Assembly (NCBI RefSeq): GCF_022539315.1
Contig: NC_066315.1
Span: forward strand, 120,409,374 to 120,473,373
Source: Serinus canaria
Lineage: Eukaryota > Chordata > Aves > Passeriformes > Fringillidae
Reading direction: 5' to 3'
Length of the DNA: 64,000 nucleotides
Both the position numbers and the translations under genes were made by a program. Below, piece by piece: positions 33,946 to 46,068 of the stretch. Position 1 is the first letter of the stretch. The number at the start of each line of letters is the position of its first letter. Under the pieces are notes generated by a model. That model was not told the origin of the DNA, did no database searches, and saw nothing but the letters and a program-made list of their open reading frames with translations.

Positions 33946-34395
33946 TGATGCCTTAGGTATTAACTTTTTATATTTTTCAGATTCTGTATTGCATTAGTGT
34001 ATAGTTCTGAGCTTCATAGTAAAGGATATTAAAGCTCTCTTCACAGAGTGGAGAGACAAAACAATTTCTTCCCTAGCTGGGCACCAAGGACAACCACCCA
34101 AATTTCAGACCCAAGAGCATAAACTACGTGGACTGAAGATAGGAAAACAGGAAGAATGGGACTTCATAAGCCAAAGCTATAACTGGACAATTAACTCCAA
34201 TATGCAAATGGACCAAAACTTATAAAAGTGTCAGACCCCATGACCAGGCCTCCATTCTGTGACCATTTTGGGTGTAGCCCTGGCTGGGCTCTTGTACTGC
34301 CCAATGTGTATCCATTGAGGCCTTACTAATAAATACCTACTTTATTCTTAAACTCTGTCTAGCCTCTGTTCTAGGTCAGGCTTCACAAGGCATCA
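33946..34395 (+). mobile_element. Solo LTR of an endogenous retrovirus (copy A)
   Basis: The 450-base element begins TGATGCCT and ends AGGCATCA, a perfect 8-bp inverted terminal repeat with TG...CA ends. It is flanked by a 4-bp target duplication CTAT (33942-33945 and 34396-34399). A TATA box (TATAAAA, 34221-34227) and an AATAAA (34328-34333) are in the expected U3/R order for + orientation. It resembles the LTR at 50803-51260 along its whole length. No gag, pol or env sequence adjoins it, so it is the product of recombination between two LTRs. The 4-bp duplication fits a gammaretrovirus-like (ERV1) integrase. Confidence 0.92.
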
Positions 34396-36811
34396 CTATA
34401 ATAATAAATACACAGGAGAAAGTCTTGCTGTAAGTCACATTATTGTTGAGAAACGAATACATTTTTGATAACACTGAATTTTAATGAAGTACCCATATAA
34501 AATTGTTCCTACTATATATTGTCATGAGCCAAGTCACTGCACTGAATTTCTCACAAGATTCAGGGTAACTTCTGTGTTATATCTCCCATGCTGGTTCTAC
34601 TCTATCAGAGTGGCTGTGAGAAAGACAAAACTCTTTGTCTTTGCAGTCATTTTCTTAGCAGCCTGGTCTGCATTGCTGAGACATAAATCTGCTTATCCCC
34701 TCAGAGAGGCTTGTAACTCACTGAGAAGACAATTTACAATCTTTTATCAGAGCCACAACAGGACCTTTACTTGTAGGCATCAGTTCCTGGCTGGAAGTGG
34801 AATTCTGTTTTCCTCTCTTGCCTGCTGAACAGGGAAGTCACAGAATAACCCAGGTGTTAGAAATAACCCAAACGAAATAAAATCCCCCAAACCCGTAAAC
34901 CCTCACCTGAAAAAGTTCCTACTATAGAGGGAAAACAGTTCCTACCAGAGAGGAAAAGAAAAAAGCATCCCTTGGAATGAAGACTGGCAGAAATCTTGAG
35001 CCCTGCTGCTAGAGGTAGAGAGGGTATAAACCTGCTCTGGGAGGATGCATGGAAGTTGGGGTTGAGGCTGAAATTGGATGTTTCTGAGGAGTCTGAGCTT
35101 GGACTTGAGAATAAAATTGTTTTGCTCCTGGCAAAATAGCAGTTTTATCCTGCAAAGTGCAGGACACAGATGCAGTATTTGAGAATGACCAGATTGCAAA
35201 TCCATCCATGAACTGACCAGTCATTTTCTTTATATGCAGGATTTTTTGCTTGTGACATCCTTAACAGATTTCTCTTTCAGAGTTAGGTTGCAAAGTATCT
35301 ACAATACAAATTGCTTATTCAGGAAAGTCTGGCTTGCAGTAACTTTTCAAGCTGACATTTGAATTAAATTCAGTAAAGTTAGATTTGTGAAATTCTTTTT
35401 TCATATCTTAAGTTTTATGCTGACCATTCAAGGAAAAATTGTCATGTTTTTTGTCCTGAACTGTGTTTTAGATTTTCTACAACTGTAAAGCAAAAAATGA
35501 AACATGATAAAGTTCACAGTGGGAAATTTAAAGAAAATAATTGAATAGTGTTTTCATTTGGGGCCTTCTTTCTTGGCTGTTAAATGTTTCTGCTTCAAGC
35601 TCTTTTGAAAAGAAAATCATCTGACTTAAGCAGATGCAGGTGAAAAGTTATAATTGAATTATAATTGAAATTGGACTGGCTTTATTGGATGTGGTGGCAA
35701 GAAAGGGGGTGTGTTTCAAGGACTTATTGGCATCATCTGTCCCAGAATATTCTACCTTGTCTTGCAGCTCTTCAAGCTTGTTCTGCTAAAGCTTCTTCTC
35801 CTCCCTGTTTCCTGTAAGATTTCCCATTTTCTTTTCGCACCATGGGGAGAAGTCATCATTTTTGGTATATGATTCCTCTGACCTATTTCAGATCTTTCTC
35901 TTAGGGAAAGTTGAGCATGCTGGTGCTTCCAAATGTTTAGAACCCTTGCACTTTGCTGAAAGTTAAGTTAAATAATATACATTTTTGTATAATGTACAAA
36001 TTAGCAATAAAAATTCATGCTGAAACACTTTTTAGTGATTACTAAATTCAACTTTGGCTGAGACTTTTATCTGAAAAAAGATTTTACTTTAGGCACTACA
36101 TCACTATTTCAGTTGTATGTCTTCATCTCACCCTTTAGAGAACTAAGGCAGTTTGCATTTTTAAATACTGAAATGCAGTTTGTATAGTGGCGTTTGTTTA
36201 AGGAAATCTTTTCATTGTATATTTTTTGTCCTATTACTCAGAATTTAAAGAAGATGCTTTAATTTTGCTTCTTTAGAATGTTTTTGCTTTCCATTCATGT
36301 TCTTAATCTTGCTTACTGGTGTTATATTGAGCAAGACCAAGAACATGAGAATCCAGTGATTTCTTAAACTTAAGCATGTAAAAATGGACTTTCTGTTGCT
36401 TCTTCTCTTTCTGACCTTGTCAGTCTTGATTCTTACCTGTTACATAGTCTAAAAGGCAGTGGAAGAATGGGAAAAACTTCTTGTAAAACATACGCATGTA
36501 GTCTGTTTTTCATCAAGATGTCATTATTTGTCAATGTGATTGATTATTAACTGATGTTGGTTTTTTGTTTTGTTTTGATGGTTTATTTTTTTCCCAAAGT
36601 ATTGATGGTGGTACTGGGAATTCCCACGACAGTGATGTGTTCAGAACACCTTGGGATGATATTCCAGGCACTGCAGCTGATGTCTCTAGTGCTCAGTCAG
36701 CAAGGACTGGAGAAAAGATGCTGGAAGTTGTTATTTTCTTTAGCAGGGAAGGAAAGTAGTGGCACAAGGGACATTTGCACCTCATATTGCAAGTGTCTCT
36801 GCAGCAAAGGA
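34396..36811. other. Non-coding interval
   Basis: I see no gene. The plus ORF 34484-34828 (114 residues) overlaps the LTR flank and shows no known domain. Confidence 0.5.
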
Positions 36812-36850
36812 AGCCAATAACCCTGCCAACCTCAATGATTCTGTGATTCT
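36812..36850 (+). mobile_element. CR1 3' terminus remnant
   Basis: CCTGCCAACCTCAATGATTC followed by TGTGATTCTT matches the last bases of CR1 or a CR1-tailed SINE. The sequence to its left (36600-36811) is not clearly CR1, so the parent element is uncertain. Confidence 0.6.
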
Positions 36851-39800
36851 TCCAGACCATCTGTAACAGATAACTTAATGTACTTCATGCACCTTTAAGC
36901 ACAGATGCAAACAATGGCAAACTTATACATCTATATGTGTGTGAACAAAAAATTATTCAAACAGATGCATACAAGCTGGTCAGATTTACTTCAGGAAATT
37001 ATTTGTGAACAGGAGAAATGCTATCGTATCATAAAACATCCCCCCCCAACCAATGACTCCAAAAAGAAAGTATAATACTAACTCTTCCCAAAAGAAGTTA
37101 TCCAAAGGAGAAAACTTGTAAATGAAATAAAAGTTAAGGAAGACATTTAACTGGGGGTAAAAGAGATAGTCAGTGGGGGTGGTTTGGTGTCTCAGAATAA
37201 CAAAGCATCAGCCACTCCTCTGTGTGTGTAAAATGCAAAGAGTAATAGTTTAAATGCCTCAGTCTGCATATTGACAAAGCTGTTTATTGTTACTTAACCT
37301 AAAGTTTTACTTTTGGGATTTCCTGAATCTCTGTTTTAAAATATAATCCAAAATTAAACATTTGTACTTCATTTTCCCAGAGAACACCTCAGGAAATAGA
37401 TCACACACCAACAATCACAGCACGGGTGGATGGGGCTGTGTGAACGCTCACCAAGAAGTCCCTGCAGCTGCGCATTTCATTCCTGCAGTTGGCATTGTGA
37501 TCGATTTTTATTCCCATAACGGATTTATGTTGTGATAGATTTTTAATCCCATAATAGATTTATGTGTGGTGAAGTGCCAGCTAATCATGAAGCACAGTGT
37601 GTGCTTCCTTTTTGATTGCCAAGTAGTGCATTTCCCTGGAAACACATCCTCACGATGCACGTATTCTTTATGCACAATTGTGCAGGAAGGAACAAGTCAA
37701 AAGCTGGAAGTAAGAAGGAGCCTTAGCAAGGCTGAGCAAGAAGTCTTTCCATACCTGTAACTGTCCCACTCTTTCTGGGCTAAGTCTCTGTAGAACTAGA
37801 GACTCACAGTAATGAAGATTATGCCAAGGGTTCCCCTGAGCCTGCAATTGGCACTTGTTAGTACAGAAAACACTATCACATAAATCCTTCCCTGAGCACA
37901 AGAGGAATTTCCAGACAACTGGGAAATGAAAGAGCTTTGTCAACTCTTTAAATCTGAAAAAATATTTTTGCTTCTTTCCACTCACCCTAATTTTAATGTG
38001 AGATTCTGTAGACAAAGGTGTATACAGTCTATAGGAACCCTTTCTCTAAAGCAATTAAGGCACTTTAAACCAGTTATCCCATGGCTTAAATGCCAACGAA
38101 CTAGAATTTCTGGAATGCAATGCTTCAATAAATAAATTCAGAAAACTGGAAATAATTTGGAGTGAGATATTTGAAATGTAACCATAGCTTCTGAGAAAAA
38201 GGTCAGTGAGGTGGTGAGAATTCTTCCCAAGCCCATGCAATTGCCCGATCTTATCCATAAAGCTGATCCTTCTTGTTTAGCATATTAAATAACTTCAAAC
38301 AAACCAGCCCTGTCAACCTAGACTGAGCATGACCAATGAGGATTGAACGAGGTTTTCAATTTAAGAAAAATTGCTAATGGGTGTGATAGGATATCCCCTC
38401 AGAGCACTTCCCTGCAGCCTACTGTGTCTGTTACAGCATTCAAGGAGAGGCAGGTCAGCCAAGGTGTCTGTGTGATGGCCCTGCTTGAGGGAATGCTTAT
38501 AGCAGATGGTTTAATGGCATTTGCTAAATGGAGGGCAAAGCACTTTCTGCTCTTTGACATATGCCGTGAGAATGCTATAAATAAATATTTAAGTAGCAGT
38601 AGCTTTGAGCTTTTCTTCTCATCTATCCATTTCTGATCTGTGGCCAGATATCTGTTTTTCCCAGACAAAGCAGGTCTTCAAAGCCTCCTGAGACTCCTAA
38701 ATGCTGCCCTTGGTCTTGGCTAAAGCTGCCAGCTTTCTAATAATTCCTAATGAAAAGTCAGTTAATTACTGAATTCTTTTTAATTTCAGTTGTGCTTGGT
38801 CAAAACATAGAAACAACCACCTAAGGAAGATGGCAGATTGTAGATTTGGAAACAGGGACAAAATACAACATTTGAAACCATCACGGTGAAACATATGCAA
38901 AGTTCAGCTGAATATCACATTCATTTTTAGGAAGCCAGTTGTTTGCCCATTTTTTCCTCCCTTTTCTTCCAGTGATTAAAATTCTTATGAAGTAAAAGTA
39001 CCTGTCTCCATATTAAAACACTTCCTGTTTTAGAAGGGCACTAAAGGGACGTAAACAGAAATACCTGGAAATAAGGCAGCAGCTCTCGAAATGTATTGGA
39101 GCTAGGCCATCTGCCATTGGATGCAATATGCTGCTTTATGGATGCCAAAAATAGACAGAAATTCTCAAAATAAACCAGAGGTGGGTGCCAGTATTCCAAA
39201 ATGAAGCAAGATGCATGAAACTTTTAATTATAATTTTTTGAGACACAGTGTGAAAGGGAGATCTCATTTCAAACAAATGAGGATAGGCAAACAAAAGAAG
39301 CTCAGTTTCATCCTGTAAAACTAAAATATTTACAAGTAAATGCTCAGCCATTGTGAAATGTGGAACCCATAATAATTTCAATGTCTTTCTGCTTTGTAGC
39401 AAACATTTCCCTGAAGAAATTCAAGACTGGAATACTGAATGTTTATGGGAGAATGTCTGATACACTAAAGGCTTATATTACATAAAATTCATCCTGTGTG
39501 GTAGGTCATTTGCTGGAACAGAAAATGGGTGGAGAAGGCATCAGGCCTGAGTAAATCACAGGAAAAAAATGGATCAATGATCTGTCTGTCTAACATTTAA
39601 AGTGTGGTCTACTGTTTGCCCTTAACACAGTAGGAGATCTGGCCCAATATCAGCAGGCACTGATACCAATGGGCCTTCACCGTGATCCATTGTACTCCTG
39701 TTAGTTTCATCAGTACAGACAAAACCTCTCAGTGCTACTGAGCTTTCATTTGCAGGTTTCCTGGTGTCAGACAGCATGGAAAAAGGAAGGAAATATGTCC

Positions 39801-42800
39801 ATGGCTATACTTGTTCTGTTGCTAATTTTTGTTTGGATTTTAAAGTAGTAGAGACAGAGTTTGGATCAGTCCTAAACCTTTTCTCACATGACTGGGATCA
39901 CAATCAGCTCCTGACATGTAAGAGAGGTCAAGTACTGCAGAGGTGATGTGCACCTGCATGTCTTGGACATTGAACTGAACAGCTTGGCTGGACTTGGGAA
40001 AGAAGATGAAGGTTGGAGATCCAAGCAAGTGCTGAATGATGGAGGAATGTTTTAGGAAGATTTAGCATCTTGAACTTTCTCCATGATCCTAAAAGCCAAA
40101 CAGCAAACAGGCAAATCCTTAATCTGGAGAAGGAAGGCCTCACAACAAGCAGTGTCTAAAGCAAGTTTAAGCTTTTGAAACCTCACCTTCGCAATAGATG
40201 ATAGACTATGTGAAAAAATATGAAATAGACAGCAGCTGCCAAGAAAACTTAGCAAAGAATGAAAAAAAATAGTTTAGTTAACAAGATGAGTTATAATACG
40301 TAGAAACAAGTATTTCTTCTGAAAGGATAGGAAGGGACAAAATGCTGAAATGTAAAGCGAGGTAAGGCTAGATTGGATCACTACTAGTGAGGAACAAGGG
40401 CTGAGGGAGTGGGAGAAAGGCATGGAAAATATGAAGAGTAATGTTGAGTGACTACATCACAGAGCAGTTCCATCAATGAGCATTTTTGCTCATTTGTGGA
40501 TAGCCTTGGGAAGAGAAACTGTTCATCCCCAGAATTAAGGAACAGGCATTTTAGAGCAGCTTTGTATATCCTTAGTTTTATCACCTCTAACTTTGTTCAG
40601 TAAGAAGGCTCAGTAAGGCAAAGTTAAATTTTCAAGACCCATGTAGCTCTTCAAAACCATATTTCATTCTCAGTCTAGGAAAAAATTTGGGCTTAGTTTG
40701 TTGTCCAATCAGAATCATCTCTATTAGATATGTTTGCTGGCATTCAGATATTGGCTTAGATCTCCTGTTTCTTTTATGTGTTACAATTTGCCCATTTTGT
40801 GAAGATATCCCAGACAGTTTAGGGATTCACAAATGGTTGTAAATAACTATTTAGGCAAAGTAATTGAACTGTTCCTCTTTTACACCCATTTTGGTCTTTC
40901 TGTGGCATTCTCCTCCATGCTGCCATGCTTAAGCAACTGTGTCTGAATTTCAGATCTCATTTCTCCCACCCCCCAATCTTATAGTACATTTTTAAGTTCC
41001 TTTCTTCAAAATGTGGGGGGTTTTTTATTCTTTTAATGTTGTTTTTCTCCATTCCACTCCATTTGGAAATCCTCTCACTTTATAGAGATCAGCATGTTCA
41101 TCATCAGTGTCCAACCACAAACGTGCTTCTTCCACAGAACCCCCAGGTGAAGGTGTCCCTAAGGAACCAGTCCCTAACCCAGCATGATGCTGAGCTGGTT
41201 TGTGGCACCCTGTTTGTACTCCCTCCTGAGACAAACCCTGTGTGCCAATTGCATGGGTTTGGATACTGCTCAACAAGCTGTGCTGTTAAATGAGCTCTCA
41301 AGAAGTAAAGCAACTTTCAGAAGATTATGGAATGTCCCTTATCAGCAGTCAAGGACGATGTCAAATCATGCATGTACATACATTAAAAAAACTCCAGAGA
41401 TTAGTTTTTTTTCAGAGTTTTAAAGACTATATATTGAGTTTTCCCTGAAGAGAATTACACCTTTTTGTCTATAGACATACATATGTACATATCTGTACTA
41501 GAAAGACTTAGATACATTTTTATTGAAACAGTGCCCTAATACCTTGCCAGTCATTAGTACAGACCTTAAATTTTAACCCAAAAAGCAACATGTAATAATT
41601 GCACCTATTTTTTTATGGTCATTCTCTGAGTTTCTAAGATCCTACAGAAATAAGTCATGCATGTACATCACCCCTGTAATGTTTGAATCTTTTCTTTAGG
41701 TTATGATTACAGCTTGCATTTTTTAGCCTTTGCTATAATTTCTGGATAGCACAGAATCAGGACATTAATGTTTTTGCTCTGTACTGGACAAAATTCACAC
41801 AGCACATGGCAATAACCATATTTGTCATGGAATTATTTAATATTTCACAGTGAATTTAAGATGAGAGAGGAAGCTTACCAAAAAAATCTTTAAATATGTC
41901 AAGTGGTAAAGGAAGGTCACTCTGAGGAGTGGACAACAGTATCCCAGATCCTTGGTAGCTTCCCCTTATTTATAAAATCATTTTATGGAAAAAAAATCAT
42001 GTTTTTAATATTATGCCCAAAGGGCACCACTTGCATTGGTGTAGTGCAGCATTTATTTTATCTAAAAAATAGATGTTACTGGGTAATTGCCACTTCTAGA
42101 ATAATCAAAACAACCTCTTGCATGTTAAGAATTTTCCCCAGAATTTTACTTTCCATAATTTGCCAAGCTAATAAAAAGACAGCTTGAGGAGACTGTCAGC
42201 TTGCCATACGTATTTCTAGCTATGTCCTGCATATTTAATTTATTTCTGCATTTTAGAATGAAAAACAGGCCAATAAATCATTCTAATGTACATAGATGTG
42301 TCTAAGATTACGTCCTGTTCTCTACTATTCCTTTGCATGCTCTAATCTGGATTTATCTTGACTGGATTCTTTACTTATTGCAAGTGATTTAGGGGAAAGT
42401 ACATGCCTTCACATATGCTTGAATGGTTTGTAGAACAACAGAACTTAAAATGTGAGTACAACCTTAGGGTATTTTTGCTGACTAAATATGGACTGTTATG
42501 GTCAAACTGATGTACTTTGGAAAAGTGGGTAGACAGCCACATTACAACTTACTGAAGAAAGGGTTAACATTTGGGGTGCTAAAACTTCAAAAAACTGAAA
42601 TAAAAAAACACCTCCTCTCCCCCTGGAAAAAACCAGCATGAAGATACCAAAAAGAGGATTTTTCTCTGTGTAAGCAAATCCCTTGGAAGCAATTCTGCCT
42701 GGATAGTTCTGTGGAGAAATGAGGTCACATTTGGCTAACATCACTTTATTGTCAGGGTAACCTGCTCCTTTGGCCCCTCTTGCTGTGTGTGTCTGTGCAC

Positions 42801-44084
42801 GGGTTTGTGTGTGTTTGTCTGCACTTTTTGACAAAGGCTCACTAACAGCCTCTGTTGAGAATCCTGTGAAGGAGTTGATTATTATGTTTTTTCTTCCTGT
42901 ATCACTGCAGGTGCCTTAGAAAGATATGGGCCAAAAGGTTACTGAAGGCTTCTTTGATCTTGGCATTCAGTTTGGTTTCTTTTTCAAGGAAACCTATTTT
43001 CAGTATAAAAGATTGAGGACTGCTGGGCTGTTTTGCAGACTCTGAAGCCTGTGCTGTAGAAAACAGCCTTCCAATAATAATAACTGCACAAAGTAATTCA
43101 AAGTAACCTCCTATTATCTAGTCAATAAGGAACAAAGAACAAGAACATTTGTTTTGATTTTTGTTCCTTAATCTAAAAGAAATCCAGAATTAAGGAGCTC
43201 TTTGGCTTTTTCAAGAACAAGTTCACATGTGATTTAGTCATATAGCTGCCATAAAGTTGTGGTTCTGTGCTTTCTTAAGAGCTCTGTTATCAGTTTGACA
43301 GCTAAAACATCAAGATGAATGCCATGTTGTTGCAGAATATTCCAAGATCTACACACAGCTTCAGAGGATGTCAACTTTTCCTATGTAACGTGTACTTCAA
43401 TGAGTGCAGACAACTCTAAATTATTTGTGATTTTAGGACAGTGAGAAGCATAATCTCTCAACCACCCCAGTATATGTTACACATCAGAGGTGTACAGTGC
43501 TCTGAAACAATCCCATTAACACAGCAAGCTCATGTAGCAAGCTTTGTCACCTCAGAGAACAAAATCACTCTGAACTAGAGACATTATAAGATGACTTTGT
43601 GGTTGCAAAGACCTGGGGCTAGCTGGGACTGGACCAGACCCCAGCAAAATGGTAAAGCAGGGAGTCTCAGCTTTTAATAAACAGAATGATGCAACACAAG
43701 GGTCAAAACACAGTACCAGTAATATATGTGAAGGTTCAAGCAAAAATTAAAACACTTGAGTTGGAAGCAAAACTCATTGAGCTTAAATTTTAGCCTAAAC
43801 TGTGAAGGCACTGACATTTCAAAACCAATCACCAGTGATATTTAATAACGTGAGCTAATTGGTAGTATTGTGCAAATGGAGAAGAAAAAAGAGGGGGAAA
43901 AAGTTCTGGGTAATTTCAAACATATTAGCATAGCCTGAAATATATTGAAAGACTGAGGAATAATTTTAAAGAAAAAATAATTAAGCACATGGAGGTAAAA
44001 GGAAAATAGGATAAAATGCAATATTAGGTTACTAGAGACTGATCTTGAAGTTCAGCCCAATATTTTTCTTTAATAAAAATGGAT
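36851..44084. other. Long non-coding interval
   Basis: About 7.2 kb without a recognised gene. It includes the 35-bp duplication at 37495-37564 and a C9 run near 37040. The stretch at 38343-38650 is less AT-rich and rich in non-repetitive words, which makes it a possible conserved non-coding element. ORFs here (such as 37668-38015 and 42502-42834, both minus) have no visible family signature. Confidence 0.5.
37495..37564. repeat. 35-bp tandem duplication, two copies
   Basis: Copy 1 at 37495-37529 and copy 2 at 37530-37564 begin TTGTGAT and end GATTTATG. They differ at about four positions. Confidence 0.9.
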
Positions 44085-44370
44085 TTTTAGACTAGAGAAA
44101 TACAGTAGATCTATCTGGATTTCAGTAAAGTGTTTGATATGCTGCCACTTAGGAAATTACTGGTTAAACTGAAATAAATGGGAATTAGAAGAAAAATTGC
44201 AAGGTGACTAAGGAGCTGGCTAAAAGAGAAACTTCATGTGTTTTGCTTAACAGGGAATGCTGAGGCTAAGAGGAAGTTACTGGAGGCAGTCATAAAGGGT
44301 CTATGTTGAGCCAATCTGCCTTAATATTTTCAGAAGAAATCATTAACTGAGTAAGATAAGATTGTTTTAA
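44085..44370 (+). mobile_element. Degenerate CR1-type LINE reverse transcriptase fragment
   Basis: Translation near 44108-44230 gives IYLDFSKVFDMLPLRKLLVK then, after a stop, MGIRRKIAR and LRSWLKEKLH. This is the RT block containing the LDFSKAFD motif followed by the 'L..WL..R' region. In-frame stops and drift show it is old. The 3' limit is approximate. Confidence 0.8.
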
Positions 44371-45114
44371 GAGCACCTGTTGATGACCCGGAATTGTGGC
44401 TCTCCATGCTTGAGGGTCACACACTGTCTTTCAGGAGAACCAGTCTGGCTTGCACCCAGGACCCAAGAAGAGTCTGGCACGTGCAAGACAGGCATTGCAT
44501 GGTTTTTCTGGGGAGGCAGAAGCCATCTCCCATCTCACTAGGATGTGCCTGCTCCTCTCCTGCCCAGCACTGGGTATGTTTAGCAGATCTGAAGCTCCTG
44601 GCAGGGCATCATCTCATGGGGTAGTCTCACTAAGAATCTCCCAAAGAACATTCATCAGAGCCACAGAGCAGCATTAGCCCAGAGTTTTGCCCAAGAAAAC
44701 CTGCCCAGCCTCTCAGTAGGCCATATTAACTCCAGCCAGTGCATGTGAAGGCTTTGACAGGGTTCCTGGGTCAGACCTGCCTTGTGGCTGCCCAGGCTGG
44801 CACTGCGACTCAAACGGAGACAAACTCCAAGATAGGCTTGTTTGTTTAGCCTACCAAAATAAAGTCTGCGAAGAAATTGAATTATATGATAATTGCAGGA
44901 CTGGAATTATAGTAAATTGTTTCCTTAAGTAAAAGGAAACTGGAGTTGATGCTCCTCCCAGTCTTTTGTCCTAAGCTCCTAAGTCATGCCTAACTTACTG
45001 TGTGGTTCTTCTGGCAACAAAGCCTTGTCAGGGTGGTCCATAATCAGAGTTGTACACTTAATTAATTCTTAAAGATAGCTGGAGAGGGAGCTTTCTGCCC
45101 TCTTTTTGCAACTT
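44371..45114. other. GC-richer non-coding interval
   Basis: The part at 44390-44820 is richer in G and C than the surroundings and has two overlapping + ORFs of about 75 codons. I recognise neither a gene nor a transposon. It may be an unlabelled repeat next to the LTR block. Confidence 0.4.
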
Positions 45115-45803
45115 TGTGATGTTGGAGGAGTCTCTAGGAGGAGTATTTAAACTGTTTGTGGTTTGGATAGAAGAGACAGTAAGAAACAACTTTGCCAAAA
45201 GTCAACCTACTGAGAGCTATACAAGAAACACTGAGGAAATGGAATTTCTGCATGAAAGAGGATGCAGACGTTTTGAGGAAGCCAGGAAAGCAGCATTTTG
45301 GTAGAGAGGCCATGTGCCTCTATAGGGAAAATAGAGAGGCATGGATTGATTTTACATGGCAAGGTTTAGGTAGGGGGGGCTGTCAGAAACAAGTCTGCAG
45401 ACTCCCCAGTCAGTGAGGAAGGTGATGGAGGACAAGCTCCAGGCACCAAAGCTGAGATTCCTCTGCAGCCTGTGGTGAGGACCGTGGGGAGGCAGCTGTC
45501 CCTCATGGAGGGACATGGTGGAGCACATTGGGGTGGTGCCATTTGTCTTTCCAAATAACCATTACGTGTGATGGAGCCCTGCTTTCCTGGAGAGGTCTGA
45601 ACATCTGCCTGTCCATGGGAAATGGTGAATGAATTCCTTGTTTTGTTTTGCCAGTGTTCACAGTTTTTGATTTCCCATTAAAGTGTCTTTATTTCAACCT
45701 CAAGTCTTCTCACTTTCAGTCTCCCAATTCCCTCCCCGTTCCCCAAAACGGAGTGAGAGAGTGGCTGTGGTGGTTATTTAGAAACTGGGGTTAGACCATG
45801 ACA
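45115..45803 (+). mobile_element. Avian ERV LTR-like element (first of two)
   Basis: The 3' half (about 45555-45803) matches an avian LTR type I recognise. It has ACGTGTGATGGAGCCCTGC, then ATTAAA (45677-45682) as poly(A) signal, CTTTATTTCAACCTCAAGTC, a CCCTCCCC-rich part and the end GGTTAGACCATGACA. The start at 45115 (TGTGATG) is inferred because it nearly mirrors the end (CATGACA). No target duplication was found, and a second LTR-like tail follows directly. I do not assign a family name. Confidence 0.7.
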
Positions 45804-46068
45804 AAAATCAGGCCCAGAAAGCAGGACAGGAAGTGGTTTTAATTTTTTTTTTTCATTATCCCAGTCCAAATTGTTTGCTAACTGATTAAAGAATTTCCCC
45901 AAGGGGTGCCTGCTCTGCCCAAGACTGTAATTAGTAAGTGATGTCTCCCAGTCCTTATCTTAACCTGCGAGGTTTTTGTGTTATTTTCTCTGTCCTGTCC
46001 CCTCCACTGAGGGGAGTGATAGAACAGCTTCAGTGGGCACCTGGCAGCCAGACAGGGTCAATCCATCA
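45804..46068 (+). mobile_element. Second, different ERV LTR 3' part
   Basis: The sequence matches the 3' part of another common avian LTR type. It runs ATTAAAGAATTTCCCC with its own signal ATTAAA (45885-45890), CTGTAATTAGTAAGTGATGT, TCCTTATCTTAACCTG, then GGGAGTGATAGAACAGCTTC and GGGCACCTGGCAGCCAGACA near the end. Its 5' part is not adjacent, so it is truncated or interrupted by the first element. Confidence 0.7.
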
